Below, piece after piece: positions 1-13,265 of a stretch of 64,000 nucleotides of DNA. The position numbers and the translations under genes are program-made. This DNA is from Climacteris rufus (Eukaryota; Chordata; Aves; Passeriformes; Climacteridae): NCBI GenBank assembly GCA_013398175.1, contig VZRZ01004352.1, positions 69,910 through 133,909 on the forward strand, read 5' to 3'. Every line of letters starts with the position of its first letter. The first letter of the stretch is position 1. The notes under the pieces are model-generated. The model was not told the DNA's origin. It saw only the letters and a list, made by a program, of their open reading frames with translations, and ran no database searches.

Positions 1-3000
1 GTGTTCAAAGTTTGTCATTCATATTGGCCAGAACCTCTTAGAAAATGCTCAGTTTTTATGTAAAGTAGCTTAATTGCCTTATAGGTTTCAGAATTAAAAG
101 CCTTACTCAATTATCTATGTGCTAATTCTGTAATGTGCACCAGAGCCGAGACAACTACAGTTTTACTGAAAATAAATAATCCTTCACAATTTCAACTGGA
201 CAGTATCTGGCAGTCTTACTTTGGAAATCATGAGCCATGCATGTTAAAGTACTTACCTGCAACTGAGTCTGAGAGGCTTTATTTTGGAGGAGAGAATACT
301 GAGTTTAATGGCAGAAGGAAGTTGGGGTTTAAACTTTCTATTCTGCTCATGGAAAGAAGAATGGCTAAGAGCAAACTATTTTTGAGGTAAACCATTTCTC
401 CTGATGTTATCTCCTGCCAATAGCAAGAAAGTGAGTTTGTATTTCTGGGCACACAAGTTGGATCCCTTCTTAGCTTAGGAAAAATCACAGGTTTGGTGCC
501 TTTAGGAAATAAACCAACTAGCTAAACATGCTTTTGCAGGTTTGTTTTACTTTTGTTCCTCACTAAAAGATTATGTAGTGGCATGTGCAAATATTCTAGT
601 TATTATTTCTTGTAACTTTGTAGGTAAGAGAGCTTATGTTTGTAGTGTTACTGAACTGTTAGCACTCGCGTCCTCTGTTTGTTCTGTAACCAAAAGAGGG
701 AGATGTTTTGAAATGAAAAAAAGGTGATACTTATTCACTCAAGTCTTTGCTGTGTGGACAACTTACGCATCGGGTTATTCAAAGGAAGATGTGGCTGAGT
801 AACATCTGGGAGTAGTCTTGGAGATCTTGGTTTTGAGGTGTACCACTTACAACCTATTGTATTCAGTGAGTAATGTACTTTGTTTCTGGCAGAAAGCTCT
901 AGCAAGCTTGTAGGAAGAAGCACCATCTTAACTGAAATTACATTTTTCTAAGTAAAAAGTAAGTATTCTTTAGGTTTATGAATAGAGAGGCATTTGAATG
1001 CACACTATATTTGACATATTTTGTAATCAGGTTCATTTGAGAAAGATGCATTTTGAGTAACTTAAAACTGTAGTATCAGGTTATTAAACTGTTGACTTTA
1101 TTTCTGACCTTTGCATTGGTTTCCATAGTTATGCATATTTACTGTTGCAGTTCCATATGGGACAGCTCTAAACTGCAGTGTTTAAGAACATCTGGTTATG
1201 CAAACCATTGTTGATGAAGAGAAAGGGATGTAAGTAAATTTCATGTACTAAAAGACTGCTGCCTAGAACAAAAACTTTGCATGTGGAGTTCAAGTATAGA
1301 ATGAATTTTACTTCTTTTTTTTTTCTAACTTGAAACATTTTCTGAATTAACATGTGGTTCTCATTGTATAGTTCTCCAAATGTTTTATTCTTTCTTCAAC
1401 ATAGATGATACCTAAAAATCAAGAAACAAAACGCTGCTCATCTCCTTAATCCCATTTTTAAGTCTTCAGTTCTTCTAGAGAATAGAAAGGGCTTGGAGAA
1501 TGCCATATTGCTGAACTTCCAACCATGTGATGCTGGGATCTGTAAATCAAACCTGTCTGTGAAAAGCAAAGCCCTTTGGACTATATGAATATCAAAGTAT
1601 TATTGTGGAGTCATTAAATAATCATGTAGGAGGAGAAGAGCAATCAGGTTTTACCTTGATTAGCTCCTTGGGAAATGCATCTGCACTCTGGGCAGTGATT
1701 AGTGTGTCTTCTGGAAGCACAGGGGTACTTGCTTCCTATATGAACCACTCATAATTGGATCTTTGTGAGTAGAAATTATTGCAGGTTTCACTAAGTGGTA
1801 ACAAGCTGTATGTGCGTTCTGTTCAGATGTCTGTGTCTTCCCAGCTGAATGACAATAAGGAACCTTTAATTTGAAACAGGTTATCTTGTACTTGAGGGAA
1901 AGCTGCATTTGATATATTCATTAGAATTATTTACATGTTTGATATTTATGTAATACTCAGGATATTCTTTACCATGGTAACCAAGGGTGGTGGTTTTTTA
2001 TTTTGGTTTGTTCTAAGACTCTTCTGGAAGCTCTTTATCAGCTTAAGGGTAAAGTAATTCAAGTCCTTTCATACATTAAAAAAAATTAGATAAAAATCAT
2101 ACCCTCTTGTGTTACAAAGCTGACAGGCTGCTGCAAAACATGAACTGCTGCATCATTGAACGTCTAGATGAATACAGGTAAGTACATCTAAGGGGTGACT
2201 ATCTTGGATTTAAACAGATCCATTCTTGCTCATGTGGAAGAGTAAAGAAGAAAAAGGGGATGGTGCATAGCTCTCAAGATTTAAGACTTCAGAAAACAAT
2301 TTTCTCCCTCTCTATTTTGTCTAAATTGTAGTGTGAGGTGGGAGGCTATTGAGGAAAAATACATAGTAGTTTTTGTGCAGTCTTAGCGATTACATCTTGT
2401 TGTATCATCAACACAGCTGTTACATTGCAGTACTGTGTCATGATTACATGTTACAGAAGGAGGGGAAAAAGAATTAGATCAAGCCATCCCTTAAGCTCCC
2501 AAGGGTTTAACATACTGTTTTAAAATGTGTTGCAGCTTTACATATAAATAAAAATTAAAAAAAACCATTTAAATAAATATAAGTGAAAAAGAATAGCTGT
2601 TTAATATTTTCATTATGGTCTTAATGCGTTAGAGGAATGTGAGAACCCAAAATAAAATGTTCACAATATACAGACCATTAAATGTAGGATGTACTGAAGT
2701 TAATCTGGAGTTAGAGAAGCCTGTATGGCACTTCTGACTTGAGGAAGATTTCTAAGCCTTTCTGGGATGATTGCAACAAACTGAGAAAAAAAAAATCTGT
2801 TATTTTTTTATTATGAAGGTTTTTCTTGTTTTCATGATGCAGTGCCATGTGGTTGCACTAAAGGAGATTCTAGCAGGGCTAGAAAAGAAAATGGTGAATA
2901 TCTGTAGGAGCTTTGTTTTAGAGAAGCTAAAATAACACTTTGCTACATTATCAGTTGTTGGGAGAAGCCTTAATGAGCTGGCATCACCCAAACGAGGATG

Positions 3001-6000
3001 TTACTCTTTTTGAAGTTGAGTAGGGAATCAAAGTAAATATTCCAGTTAAGAGATGAGATAAAGGAGAGTGCTATGAAGAGAGGATGGAGGTACACAGAGA
3101 AAGAGTGGGAGGTGAAAAATATTGGATATTCATTATATGCTTTCATTCCAACGTTTTGGTTCTGAGGTGCTGATAAACCTACTGGGTTTGAGTGGTTTGA
3201 GTTCTGCTGATGAACTTCAAGCCTGTGTTCCTGAAAGCAGATTCATGTGTGGTACGCTCTCAACTGGACTTGCTGAGTTAGCCAAGAGTAATACCCTGAA
3301 GACTGTGGCTCAGATTTTTCCTTAGAAACCAACAAATTGTAAATGATGTGGAGTTTTCATGCCTGACATGAGAACCGCGGGGAGATGCTCTGATAGAGCT
3401 GTGTTGATAACCAGGTCAGTACTGAAGCATGGAGCACTTGAAGGTTATATTGATTGGCAGAATGTAGTTATGGTACAGGGAAAGTATGTCAAGCATAGAG
3501 CTTAACAGGATGAAAAAGTGAAATCAAACAATGTACAGTGAATCAGTCTACCAAAAAATGTGAAATCATCAAAGTGGACTTTGCATATTAAAAAACAAAA
3601 CCATATGTTCTCCCATCCAAATGCAAGTTCTAGTGTTTTGAGTCTCGCTCAGTTTCCTTCATGGTTTTCCTCATTCTAAAGGCCCGATAATGTTTTATTG
3701 TGGCAGTGGTCCTCATAAATACCAATCTGATGTCAGTGATTTGTTTTTAAATAAAATGGCAAATAGAATCTCCTCTGAAATAAGTTGTAACCACTGACTA
3801 GGATGTTGAGATTTGTGTTGTTAACATAGAAGAAAGCAAAACGCAGGACAAATTTAATACTTAGTTTACTTGTAAATCATTCAGCACCACCAGCTCAGTT
3901 TTGCTACTGTTAAGATCAGATATTCTTACTTACATTTCTCTAGAGGTAGAGCACAAGCTAGATGGATTTTGTCTGCTCAACTGCTTAATCTGAAACTGGT
4001 CTCATTTAGTTTTCCCTTTTAAAGTTTTTTTCTCTCTTTTTGGTGTTAGCTTTCTGTCAGTGCTTAGGGTACTGAGCTGCCTGAATCTGTTCACTGTTTT
4101 ACTGTTGCTGAAACAGGACATCTCACTTGACTTCCTCTTTCCAGTGTTCTGACTGTTGTCCAGCTTCATTTTTTCACTGGTTCTGCTGCACTTTGGACTC
4201 TCCATTGAGCCAGTTCATCCAGCTAATGCAGCAAAAACATTTTGCATTTACCAGTTCTATGCTCTTTGTAGGCTGTTCACCTGTATGAACTAGCTCCTGC
4301 TCACGTCTATAAACTAGCTCTGTTGTTGGACATACCATACAAGGTTGGAATACCTTTCAAACAATTTTACTGAAATAATTGCTTTCTATTTTTTCCTGCA
4401 CATAATAGCTACTCTTGGAGATAGGACATTAAAGTCTGTTTTGCAGAATTTAAAAATTTGCAGTAGTTAAACTGATTTAGAGGGGCACTGCAGATCACCC
4501 AGCACAAGTGGAATTTGCTGTTTAATTGTACTAATTAGTGTCCTGGGTTTAGATTTAAAAAAACTGAGCCTCAGAAAATGGAAGAAGGTTGTAAATCAGA
4601 AGTTGACAGCTATGGGTATGCTAAATAAATCAAAGCTCTACCTTATCTCTTCAGTTTCTAAAATCAAATGCAGAAGAAGCAGGTTTGTTGAGATGTAGAT
4701 GCTTTTAATCAGCAAAGCACTAATTGTGTTTGTTTCACATTCATAATTGAGCTTAGCCAGACTGAGCCTGGTGTTCTCCTGGTTACTGTCAGCTGAAATG
4801 CTGAGCAGTTTCAGACTTCACATTTATTGTATTTGCAGTGCTTCAGTACTTCCGTTCTTGGCGCCTCAATAAACATTTTGTGATGTTTCCTCTCCATCTC
4901 ATCTTGCATGTCTTTTAGACCTCTGTGTGTAAGGAAATGAGGAAGAGATTAGATTATACCCAATTTGTCTTTCCTTACTGTTTATGTTTATTGGGCAAAT
5001 ATCAAGCCAAAAATTATACTTATGTTTAGCTAGCTATTCAGCTACATAATTAAGTGACAGAGCATCTCTTCAGTCTTGTTCTCGTTTGGGATTTCACTGT
5101 ATCTTCCTGCTCCACGATGTTGTCAAAGTGGCATGTTTTTCCTTGACTTCTTTCTTCTACTGGGTCTTAGTCCTCTCTTCACTCCTTGTTATCTCTTGGG
5201 AAGGAATTAGTGGCTTCAGTTTTGGTTACACATATGATTTCAAGCTGCTGCAGGTGGATGTGTGAACTGTTTTAAGCACTGTGGTCTTTTTTCTATTCTC
5301 TTAAATGTAAACATAGTGCTAGTATTAATTGAAGGCTATGTTACAGGAGTTTCTAGCACTGCTTAAATTTAAGGAGTAATTGTTTTTTTACATATGCTTA
5401 AAAGAAAAATTTAAATCCTAATTTGGTTACTAATGCAAAATAATTTGGTTTTATTTCAAAAATTCAAACAGTAGAATGTTAGAGTATTTAGAATTTTTTT
5501 CATCTACTTCTTGTCACTACAGGGTTCAACATGTAACTGGCTTTTCACCTAATTTCATTTTCTCTTAGACCAAGGTGCAGCAGACAAATTCTGACTTTGT
5601 TGTTCAGCCTTTTACTCCTCCTGCTCTTCCTCCAACTGAAATGTTCTTGCAGAGATCAGAAGCAGCATGAGAAACAAGCAGGCACTGAGAATGCGGAAGT
5701 TAGTGCTATGCAGCTGGTTAATTCATTAGCTTTCCTGGTTCCTTATTGGAATTAAATTACTGTTGGGAAGGAGGGTTCACCCCAGTGGGATTCTTGAATG
5801 CGGTGCTAATCAAAGCTGGCATGCAACTAGGGTCTGCCGAATCCTGTATTTTTTTGAGAGAAAAGATCACTGCCCTACTTAGGCATAGTACTGCACCAGC
5901 ATAATTTTCTGAGTAAATAGAAGCAAAACAGCCTAAACCAGTCTGCTATACTACATCTTCTCCTGGTAGGGTCTTGTTTGATATTAATTTTTTTTTAAAC

Positions 6001-6357
6001 ACACACTTACCAGAGGTTTGGTGTGTTGTGTTCTTGGCTGTCTTACCACATTCTCTTCAAGGCCCAATTTAGTTTTGCTGCTCAATGGATTGACAGCCTG
6101 GCTTCTGACATGACACGGATAAAATGATGGTGGCAATTTTGCTTTTATCTAGTTTCCAGCTAAATAATTTGCATATATGTGAACTGATTGGGGAAAATGG
6201 CCCATGGATCTTAGACTTCTGCCCTCCATAGCTGTCTCTATCAGTTCCATAGTCTAACTTGTGCATAATGAAGTTTGAGTTGTTTAGTTGGTGTGTAACA
6301 TGAGCAGGAAAGCTGAATGCTATGCCTTTAGGCCGGATCTGGCCTGCTTGATGTGTT
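1..6357. other. Upstream non-coding stretch (probable intron 1 of the KIAA1549-like gene or intergenic)
   Basis: AT-rich vertebrate non-coding sequence with no long open frame that resembles a protein. Short homopolymer runs and A/T-rich tracts occur (for example around 2540-2590). There is no CpG-rich promoter-like block, so the first exon of the downstream gene is not here. The only exon-like feature is a short segment ending in a good donor at 2178, listed separately. Assigning this to intron 1 is an inference from the downstream gene, whose first visible exon starts mid-codon. Confidence 0.5.
2120..2177 (+). other. Possible small exon ending in a consensus donor
   Basis: A short segment ends in ACAG followed by GTAAGTA, a near-perfect donor, and is preceded by ...TTACAAAG as a possible acceptor with only a weak pyrimidine tract. 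One frame is open across it and upstream of it and reads ADRLLQNMNCCIIERLDEYR. The other two frames contain stops. I do not recognise the peptide. It could be a coding or lncRNA exon of another transcript, or a chance donor-like site; the poor acceptor favours caution. Confidence 0.2.
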
Positions 6358-7220
6358 TAAGGGCCAGTTCTGTTTAATATCTTTATTGATGATCTGGACA
6401 AGAGGATTGAGTGCACCTTCAGTCAGTTTGCAGGTGACACCAAGTCGGGTGGGAGTGTTGATCTGCTCATCATTGTGTGAAGTTAACACAGCCAAGGGCT
6501 GGGTTCTGCCCTTGGGTCAGAACCTCCTGCAGTGCTACAGTCTTGGGGCACAGTGGCTGGAAGAGGGCCTGGGAGTGCTGGTCAACAGCCGCTGAACATG
6601 AGCCAGTGTGTGCCCAGGTGGCCAAGAAGGACAGAGGCAGCCTGGCCTGTATCTGCAATAGTGTGACCAGCAGGACCAGAACAGTGATTGTCCCGTGTAC
6701 TTGGCACTGGTGAGGCCACACCTCAAATCCTGTGCTCAGTTCTGGGCCCCTCACTACAAGAGGGACATTGAGGTGCTGGAACATGTCCGGAGAAGGGCAG
6801 CAGAGCTGGGGAAGGGTCTGGAGCACAAGTCGTATGAGGAGCAGCTGACGGTGTTCAGACTGGAGAAAAGGAGACTCAAGAGAGACCTCATCACTCTCTA
6901 TAGCTACCTGAAAGGAGGTTGTAGTGGGGTGAGAGTCAGTCTCTTCTTGCTGGTAACAAGTGATAGGACAAGAAGAAATAGCTTCAAATTGTGCCAGAGG
7001 AGACTTAGATTGGATACTAGAAAAAATTTCCTCACTGAAAGAGTGGTCAGGCATTGGAACAGGTTGCTCAGGGAAATGATGGAGTTGCCATCCCTGGAAC
7101 TGTTAAAAAAAACATGTGAATGTGACTCTTAGGGACATGGTTTAGTGATGGACTTGGCAGTGCTGGGTGATAGTGGGACTTGATTTTGGAGGTATTTTCC
7201 AACCTAAATGATTCTCTGAT
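6358..7220 (+). mobile_element. CR1 LINE, 5'-truncated copy (reverse transcriptase C-terminal part plus 3' end)
   Basis: A broken reverse-transcriptase reading frame is recognisable: remnants of 'GPVLFNIFIDDLD'-like sequence at the left, then 'LVRPHLKSCAQFWAPHYKRD' from about 6700 and 'VVRHWNRLLREMMELPSLE' near 7044-7100. The copy ends in the typical CR1 3' region (TTTTCCAACCTAAATGATTC, then TCTGAT). Compared with intact CR1, a piece is missing where 'GVLIC' runs into the VNTAKGWVLPLG part (about 6460-6490), and stops and frameshifts interrupt the frame. It is therefore a dead retrocopy, truncated at the 5' end as CR1 copies normally are. It is on the same strand as the host gene. The antisense 194-residue open frame over it is a shadow. 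Confidence 0.93.
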
Positions 7221-8417
7221 TTTTTTAGATCCAGTGACAGATTGTGCAGAATTTTAGCTTATGGTTTGGAAATAGAAGTAAAATTTATAATCCTTAGGTG
7301 CTAAGAGGACTGACTAGATTACAAATGTGCAAATAAATGCAGTGCTGCTTTAAGTACCCAGAAATAACAACTCTCCAATGAGGACTGCTAAGCCTAATTG
7401 CAGATTTTCCAAGTCAAATTATTAAATAACTTAAATGCATTAACATACACAGAATTTAATTGTGCACATAAATTAGGGCCAGAAGGCTTTGGAGACTAAT
7501 GAAGATGCATATTCTCTATCCTTTTCTCTTATCCTGAGAGATGCTGAATTCACTGCTGTAACTAGTGCAGAGTGAAGTGTTCTATTCCTAGATATTACTT
7601 AAATGTGACTCATGATGTCTATAGACCTGGAGAGAACATCTACCTTGTTGTAACTCCAGCCTTCAGTCCAAGTCATAATTGTAGTTCAGTCTCCTTTATT
7701 TATTTTTTAGTTTATGACCATATTCCCCTCCCACTGATTGTCTGTTATACCATGTCACATAGGATGCTCATTTTACATTTTTGTATTAATCAAATTACTT
7801 CTTTTATGAAGTGAACATGATGTTCAGTAAGAATGAGAAAGGAAATCAATTTTCAGAGGACTTCAGGCTGCAGACTGAAGTAGGCCATGTACTGTAGGCC
7901 ATGCTGTAGCTTTCCACTATTAAACCAAGAAAGAAACCACACTTACTGTCAAGTTTTTGCAGTATTTAGAGCTGAAAACAGGATTTGGAATAGATCAGAT
8001 TTTCTAGAAATATGGGAATTAGGTTTAGTGGAAGAGTGGACTACCAAATATGATAATTTTCAGTGAAAATATTTGTTTTGACTAATGTGAGATCTGCTGT
8101 AGGACTGCCCTCATTGCATATAATCTTTTTCTGTAATAGGAACAGGAGTCAGAGTTGGAATAATGTCAGAGTTTCATAATGTTATCATCATGGTTGTCAA
8201 GCAATTGTTTTAATCTTTTTACTTACTTATTTACAAGTGAATAATTATTTAGGGAAAACAAGGTTGCCTCTTCTCTCATTGGGTGAAAACCCATTTTTTT
8301 TTGTGTTGGGCATTTGGGCCCTGGGGTGACCCAAATACCATGGCTGAACTTGTGCAGTTTTTTCTTCTTTATCTTGTCTTGAATGGACTGACTTTGAGAA
8401 TAAATGACCTTGAGGTC
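7221..8417. other. Non-coding spacer between two CR1 copies
   Basis: AT-rich unique sequence of about 1.2 kb. I see no exon, tRNA or recognisable repeat in it. Confidence 0.5.
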
Positions 8418-8815
8418 TTCCAAAGAAAGGCAATGAATCTGGAGTAGGGACTGGAGCACAAGTTTTGTAAGGAGCAGCTGAGGGCATGTTTAGCCTGGAG
8501 AAAAGAAGACTCAGTGGGCATCTTATCACCTGGTCTGTTCTCCCATGTAACAAGTGACAGGACAAGAGGGAATGGTAGCTCCAAGTTGTATCACGGAAGG
8601 TTTGGATTAGATATTAGGAGAAATTGCTTCATTGAAAGGGTTGTCCAGCAGTGGAACAGGCTGCCCAGGGAAGGGTTTGAGTCACCATCCCTGGAGGCAT
8701 TTAGAATACATGTAGATGTGGCACATAAGGACATGGTTTAGTGGTGGACTTGACAGTGTTAGGTTAATGGTTTGACTAGATCTTAAGTCTTTTCCAACCT
8801 AACTGATTCTATGAT
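8418..8815 (+). mobile_element. CR1 LINE 3' fragment
   Basis: A second 5'-truncated CR1 in the same orientation. The last part of the reverse-transcriptase frame is legible as 'VTSDRTRGNGSSKLYHGRFG' (about 8550-8610) and 'VVQQWNRLPREGFESPSLEA' (about 8640-8700). It is followed by the 3' untranslated region and the tail TTTTCCAACCTAACTGATTC then TATGAT. It carries fewer disruptions in the legible segment than the copy at 6358 and is a separate insertion, because both have their own 3' ends. Confidence 0.92.
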
Positions 8816-11800
8816 TGTTTGCCAGGTTGAGCTTTGAATCTGAGAGAGTTTGGTGGCTCAAACCATGTGCAGAAGTAACTTGGAAGTAGGATTTGTTTTC
8901 TGAAGTGATTAGCTTTTTTGTACATCCATTTGAGAACCTGTCTTGACTAGGTGGATTTGGGGTTTCTGCAAAGGACAGAACTAAGTGGGTGGGTGAATAT
9001 ATTTCATGATGGGCAGAATTTATGAATCCAAATACCTTGACACTAGTGTTCTGTTTCCCTCTCCTTTCTGTATCTCTGTCTAAGCAGGGCAGTCATAGCA
9101 GATAAATGTCAAAAAGATATTTGAGCTGGACAGCAAACAGCACATGTGGTGCTATGTGTGGAACTGTGGATATGCAAGCTTGCTAGCCAGCTGCTCCCAA
9201 AAGGCATGTTAAAAGCATGATCTCTGCCTGAGTGTCACTTAGTGGAGAGAAGGGCAGGTGAATGATTAATTTATACTTTCCTCATCTTGGATGCTTATGT
9301 TCATGAAATATGAAAGTGGTTATTTCTGAGTTTTTAGACTTCTGTTGAGTATATTTTGAATTGGCTGTTGGATTCAGAAGTTACTGGAGAAGACAGAAGT
9401 AGAATAACTTTTTCCATAAAAAGTTAAAAGCATAGCGATTTTTAGATTATGGTCTGTGCATCATTGGCAGCTGTTAGGAGTGGATCTGCAAAGGAGTCTG
9501 CTGCAGTATCTCCCAGAGACTGGGCTGGGAATCATGTTCCTCCAATTGCCCATTTCCAGTGCTGCCCTCTGACAGGAGGAAGAGCATGCTTTGTTTGCAT
9601 GCCTTCCATTGTTATTGCTGGCTGGTTTTCTTGTAGCCTTCCTTAAGGTGATCATTTCACAATGCTCAAAGGCATTTTTGGAGGTAGGTCAGGATATTAT
9701 AAATCTTCACAGGAGCATCAAGATCTTCATCTTGACTTATGTTACTGAGTGAGAATTGGGAACTAAAAGGAGATGAGGGATGGAGGCGAAGATTTAAGTC
9801 TCATTGACATCATAGCAGAGTTTGGATCTGAGCCTTATGTGATACCCTGTGCTTTGATCTGTTGTGTGAAGACAGTGTGAAGAAAATATTACTGAAATGA
9901 GAGCTGAGTCTCAGGCTATGAAATTGGGAAAGTATGACAGGTTTAAGATCAGCTGTGTAGGAGGGAGGACCCGTAGAATTGACATGGAACATACACATGT
10001 TGATGTATTATGTACATGTGTATGTATATACTAGATCTAATATATACATGTTATATATGTGTATGTATGTTTAATGGTCTCTTCACCTGCTTTTTTCAGA
10101 CCTTTAGCTGTTTATACTTTCATGGCATGAGACACCTTCCATTTGCCTTCATCTTAATGGTCGTTTGCATAATGTGACATTTCAGAGACCTGGCAAACAG
10201 GAAGCCAATCCCATGTCTCTGGGCATGGAAACTGCTAAAACTAGAACTGGCAACTGCAGGTAGTGCATTGAGTTTCAGTACTTTTCTCCTGTCTCTTAAA
10301 AGGATAACTGAATGTGGTTACTGGTTTTTGAGTTAGTGCTGCAAGATGTGTGAAAGTGATTTTTTTTTTTTTTTGATGACTAGTGTTAGCAAGGACTTTT
10401 GAGCACATAAAAGAATTACGGGGGTAATTACAGGGATGCTTGGGCCTTGAGGGTCTCAAGGCAGCTTGTAATGTGTGCTTTAGTGACTTAGCTGCCTGTG
10501 AAGATGACTGTAGTCTGGCTTGTAGTAGTGAATACTTGTGCTAATGTGCCTCTTTTTCTATATGTTTTTTGTTTCTTTATTAAGCTGATTGTGGTTTGAC
10601 TGAAATATATGCTAGACCTGGCTATTTACTTTCAAGTGAAGTTTTCTTGGATGCAAACATTATTGTTTGCATCTCTTAGCTGAGTTTGCTACTAAGTATT
10701 TCAGTCTTTTAATGTCATTCATTTGGAGAAATAATGAGCTAAACCACTTGTGGGTTAAATGATTTAATGATCTGATGGGCCAGAATGGAAAAAATTGCTG
10801 GAAATAATCGCAAATGTTAGTGTTGAATCTGTGGGAAGCTTATGTGGCCATATGCTTTTAGCTTTTTCCAAATCCTGGTTAATAAAAAATGAATAAATGT
10901 ATGTGTGTGAATGAATAAAATCTAGGATCATCTCAAGTTGAAGTGGTGCCAGGTAGTTAACTTGGCAAGAAGGGAGAATAAGAATCTAGAGAAAAAGTCT
11001 TTTGGGTCTAGTTTCAGTAGTTCAAAATAAATTTAATTTAGAAAATTATGACTGAGGTAAAACTCCTACCAGCACTTAGTATAATTTTCATGAAGCAGAT
11101 TGTCACAGAATGGATATTGCCAAAGCCTGGAGTCTGGATCTCTGTTAGTGCCCTGTACATGGTGCCACAAAACAGCAAGTAACAGCAAAATATCTTTCAC
11201 CTGCTGTATCTTGAAGCATCACTCAGAGTTCCCATTTTAACTATTTTGCTTGTTGGGTGCCACAGTATAACACTGGAGGAGGCAAACCACGCTTCTTTGA
11301 TCCTAGGATGGCTGTGGTAGAACAGTTCTATCTCTAAGGGCAAGACGTGTAGATTTTCTTCCAGTTTTACTTCCATATAGAGAGCAGCCTCTCTTGCCTT
11401 CCCAGCTGAGGCTGAAATACCCAGTGCTGCTGCAGGCACCAGAGCCCTGACCCTACAGCACAGAAGTGTAACTGTCCATACCCATTTTTCATCTGAGCTT
11501 TTTCAGGTGGAAGCATCATACAGTATAAGTTCGGGTGAAGATTTTCAGTGCAGTGTGCAGGATATGCTCACAACTTTATCTCACACAATTTTTGCCAGCA
11601 GTGATAGGAATTTAAAGCATTCCACAGCAGCAGGAACTGTCCTACTTTGCTCTTAATCTCAATTAGCAGGGCAGCACTAGTTGTTAAAGATGTGTGTAGT
11701 TTTGGAGGCCCAAGTAGGTCTTGGAAGTGCAGCTGAGGATAACCACAGCCTAGGCTGCTGAAGAACCTTCTTTCCTAGCTGTAGGAGTCCAAAGCAGCTC

Positions 11801-12924
11801 AAAATACATTTTTCGTTACTTTGGTTTTATCCTTGCTGTAGGTATTGTGGGAAGCAGCAGGAGAGGGAAGGAGGGGGTGAAATAGCCTCATGAAGTAAAA
11901 AGTGGTATGTCTGTGATAGTCGTTTTTGACTGTGCAATTGTATGGGTATTTGTACTGAATCCTGTAAAATTTTTTGTGGTTATAACTAAGAAACTGGGTA
12001 TAATTTTCCTTCTCCTTTCTCCTGGTTGTAAGAAGATGTGGAAACAAATTTTGGGGAGGTGAACACTGGCTGTGATTTGCTTACAGGTGGAAATGCTACT
12101 CTGTTCATTTGAGTCTTTCATAATGTTTGACTTATTTTTATTCCAGTTGTAATCAAGAACTGAACAGTCTGGCCTTTGAAAGGGAATGGGCAATGCTGGA
12201 AGGCAGGAAAGAGAATTTGGAGGCTTGCCTCACTTGAGAAAGGTCCCTGACAGCACAGCTAGACAAGTTGTGCTTCTGTAATGAGTTTCTGTGGTTGTTC
12301 AGAGATGCTATAAATAACACATTCACCACAAAGGATGCACAACTGGTGACTAAGTCCTACACATACTGCTTTCAAACACTGGTCCCTTTCACTGCCAAGT
12401 CCTCAATGGTGTGAAGTTGTTTGTATATGCTTTTATCCAGCTGAATACAGAACATATTATTCTGTTGCTCTTATAGTTGTATGCACTTTGCTTACTACCC
12501 ATGAGCAACTAATCGCCAGTTAAGATTAGGAAATTCCCTATAATCACTAATTAAAATCCTTGCTTAGCATACCTTGAAGTGTGTTAGTTTGCCTTTTCCT
12601 TGGCAACCTCATGTTTATGGTGAAATAGATATATTTTTATATATATCACTATATATAAGCTCACTTTTTTTTTTTAACAGATCCTAGAGAGATTATTTTC
12701 TCAGGCAGCAGGAAAGTTTGGATATTCATAAACACAGCCTGTTGGTTTATTTTTTTTTAATCAGCTTTGTTGTATATGAGAAATTGGACAAAAGGTTTAG
12801 CCCTGCAACTTTAATGTGACATTGATTTCTGTCTACAGTACATCTGAACAGACTGGATCAGAGGAAGCAGGTCTGAAAGAAGTCTCAATGCAAGAATCAG
12901 CTGTAATTTTAATGTCTGATGTGG
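8816..12924. other. Non-coding stretch, upstream region
   Basis: No exon or gene recognised. It contains a TA/TG-rich microsatellite-like tract at about 9990-10075 and a T run at 10362-10374. Short open frames here have no family resemblance. Confidence 0.5.
9985..10075. repeat. Imperfect (TA/CA/TG)n low-complexity tract
   Basis: Alternating purine-pyrimidine stretch with repeated ACATGT, GTATGTATATA and TATATATGTGTATG elements. It is imperfect and probably a decayed microsatellite. Confidence 0.6.
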
Positions 12925-13265
12925 TTGTTTAAACTGGTCTTAAAGACCTCTAGTGATGGAGGCTCCTGAACTGTCTGGAGCTATCCTTTCCAATGTAGAG
13001 CAACATCAACCTTTGAAAAACTCATCCTTGTGCCTGTTAGGACTGCCAAGCTGTCCACTGTAGATGTGGAAAAGAGATTATTCCTCCTTTCTATAATTTT
13101 ACATAAGCTTAAAAATTATTGGCATGTTTTACTCTGGAGTGTCTCTTCACCCTGTCATGATTTTTCTTTTAGGATTATTAATCCCAGTTTTATCCCAGTT
13201 GTTTCCTCATTAGAGCACCTCTGTCCACCCTTGTACTTTTCTTTGAATTCTTTATAATTTGACTG
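12925..13265 (-). mobile_element. Old, diverged CR1 LINE 3' fragment, reverse orientation
   Basis: Reading the + strand, the order of landmarks matches the reverse complement of an old CR1 3' region: a 'GACCTCTAGTGATGGAGGCT' block near 12943, then 'CCTTTCCAATG', then a 'CACTGTAGATGTGGAAAAGA' block near 13056, a TCTCTTCACCCTGTCATG block near 13141, and a 'CCCAGTTGTTTCCTCATTAG' block near 13194. Similarity is by recall of the consensus and is patchy, as expected for an ancient copy. Boundaries are approximate. Confidence 0.5.

Noticed and set aside
6470..7054. 194-codon minus-strand open frame
   Set aside because: Lies wholly within the + strand CR1 copy and is its antisense shadow.
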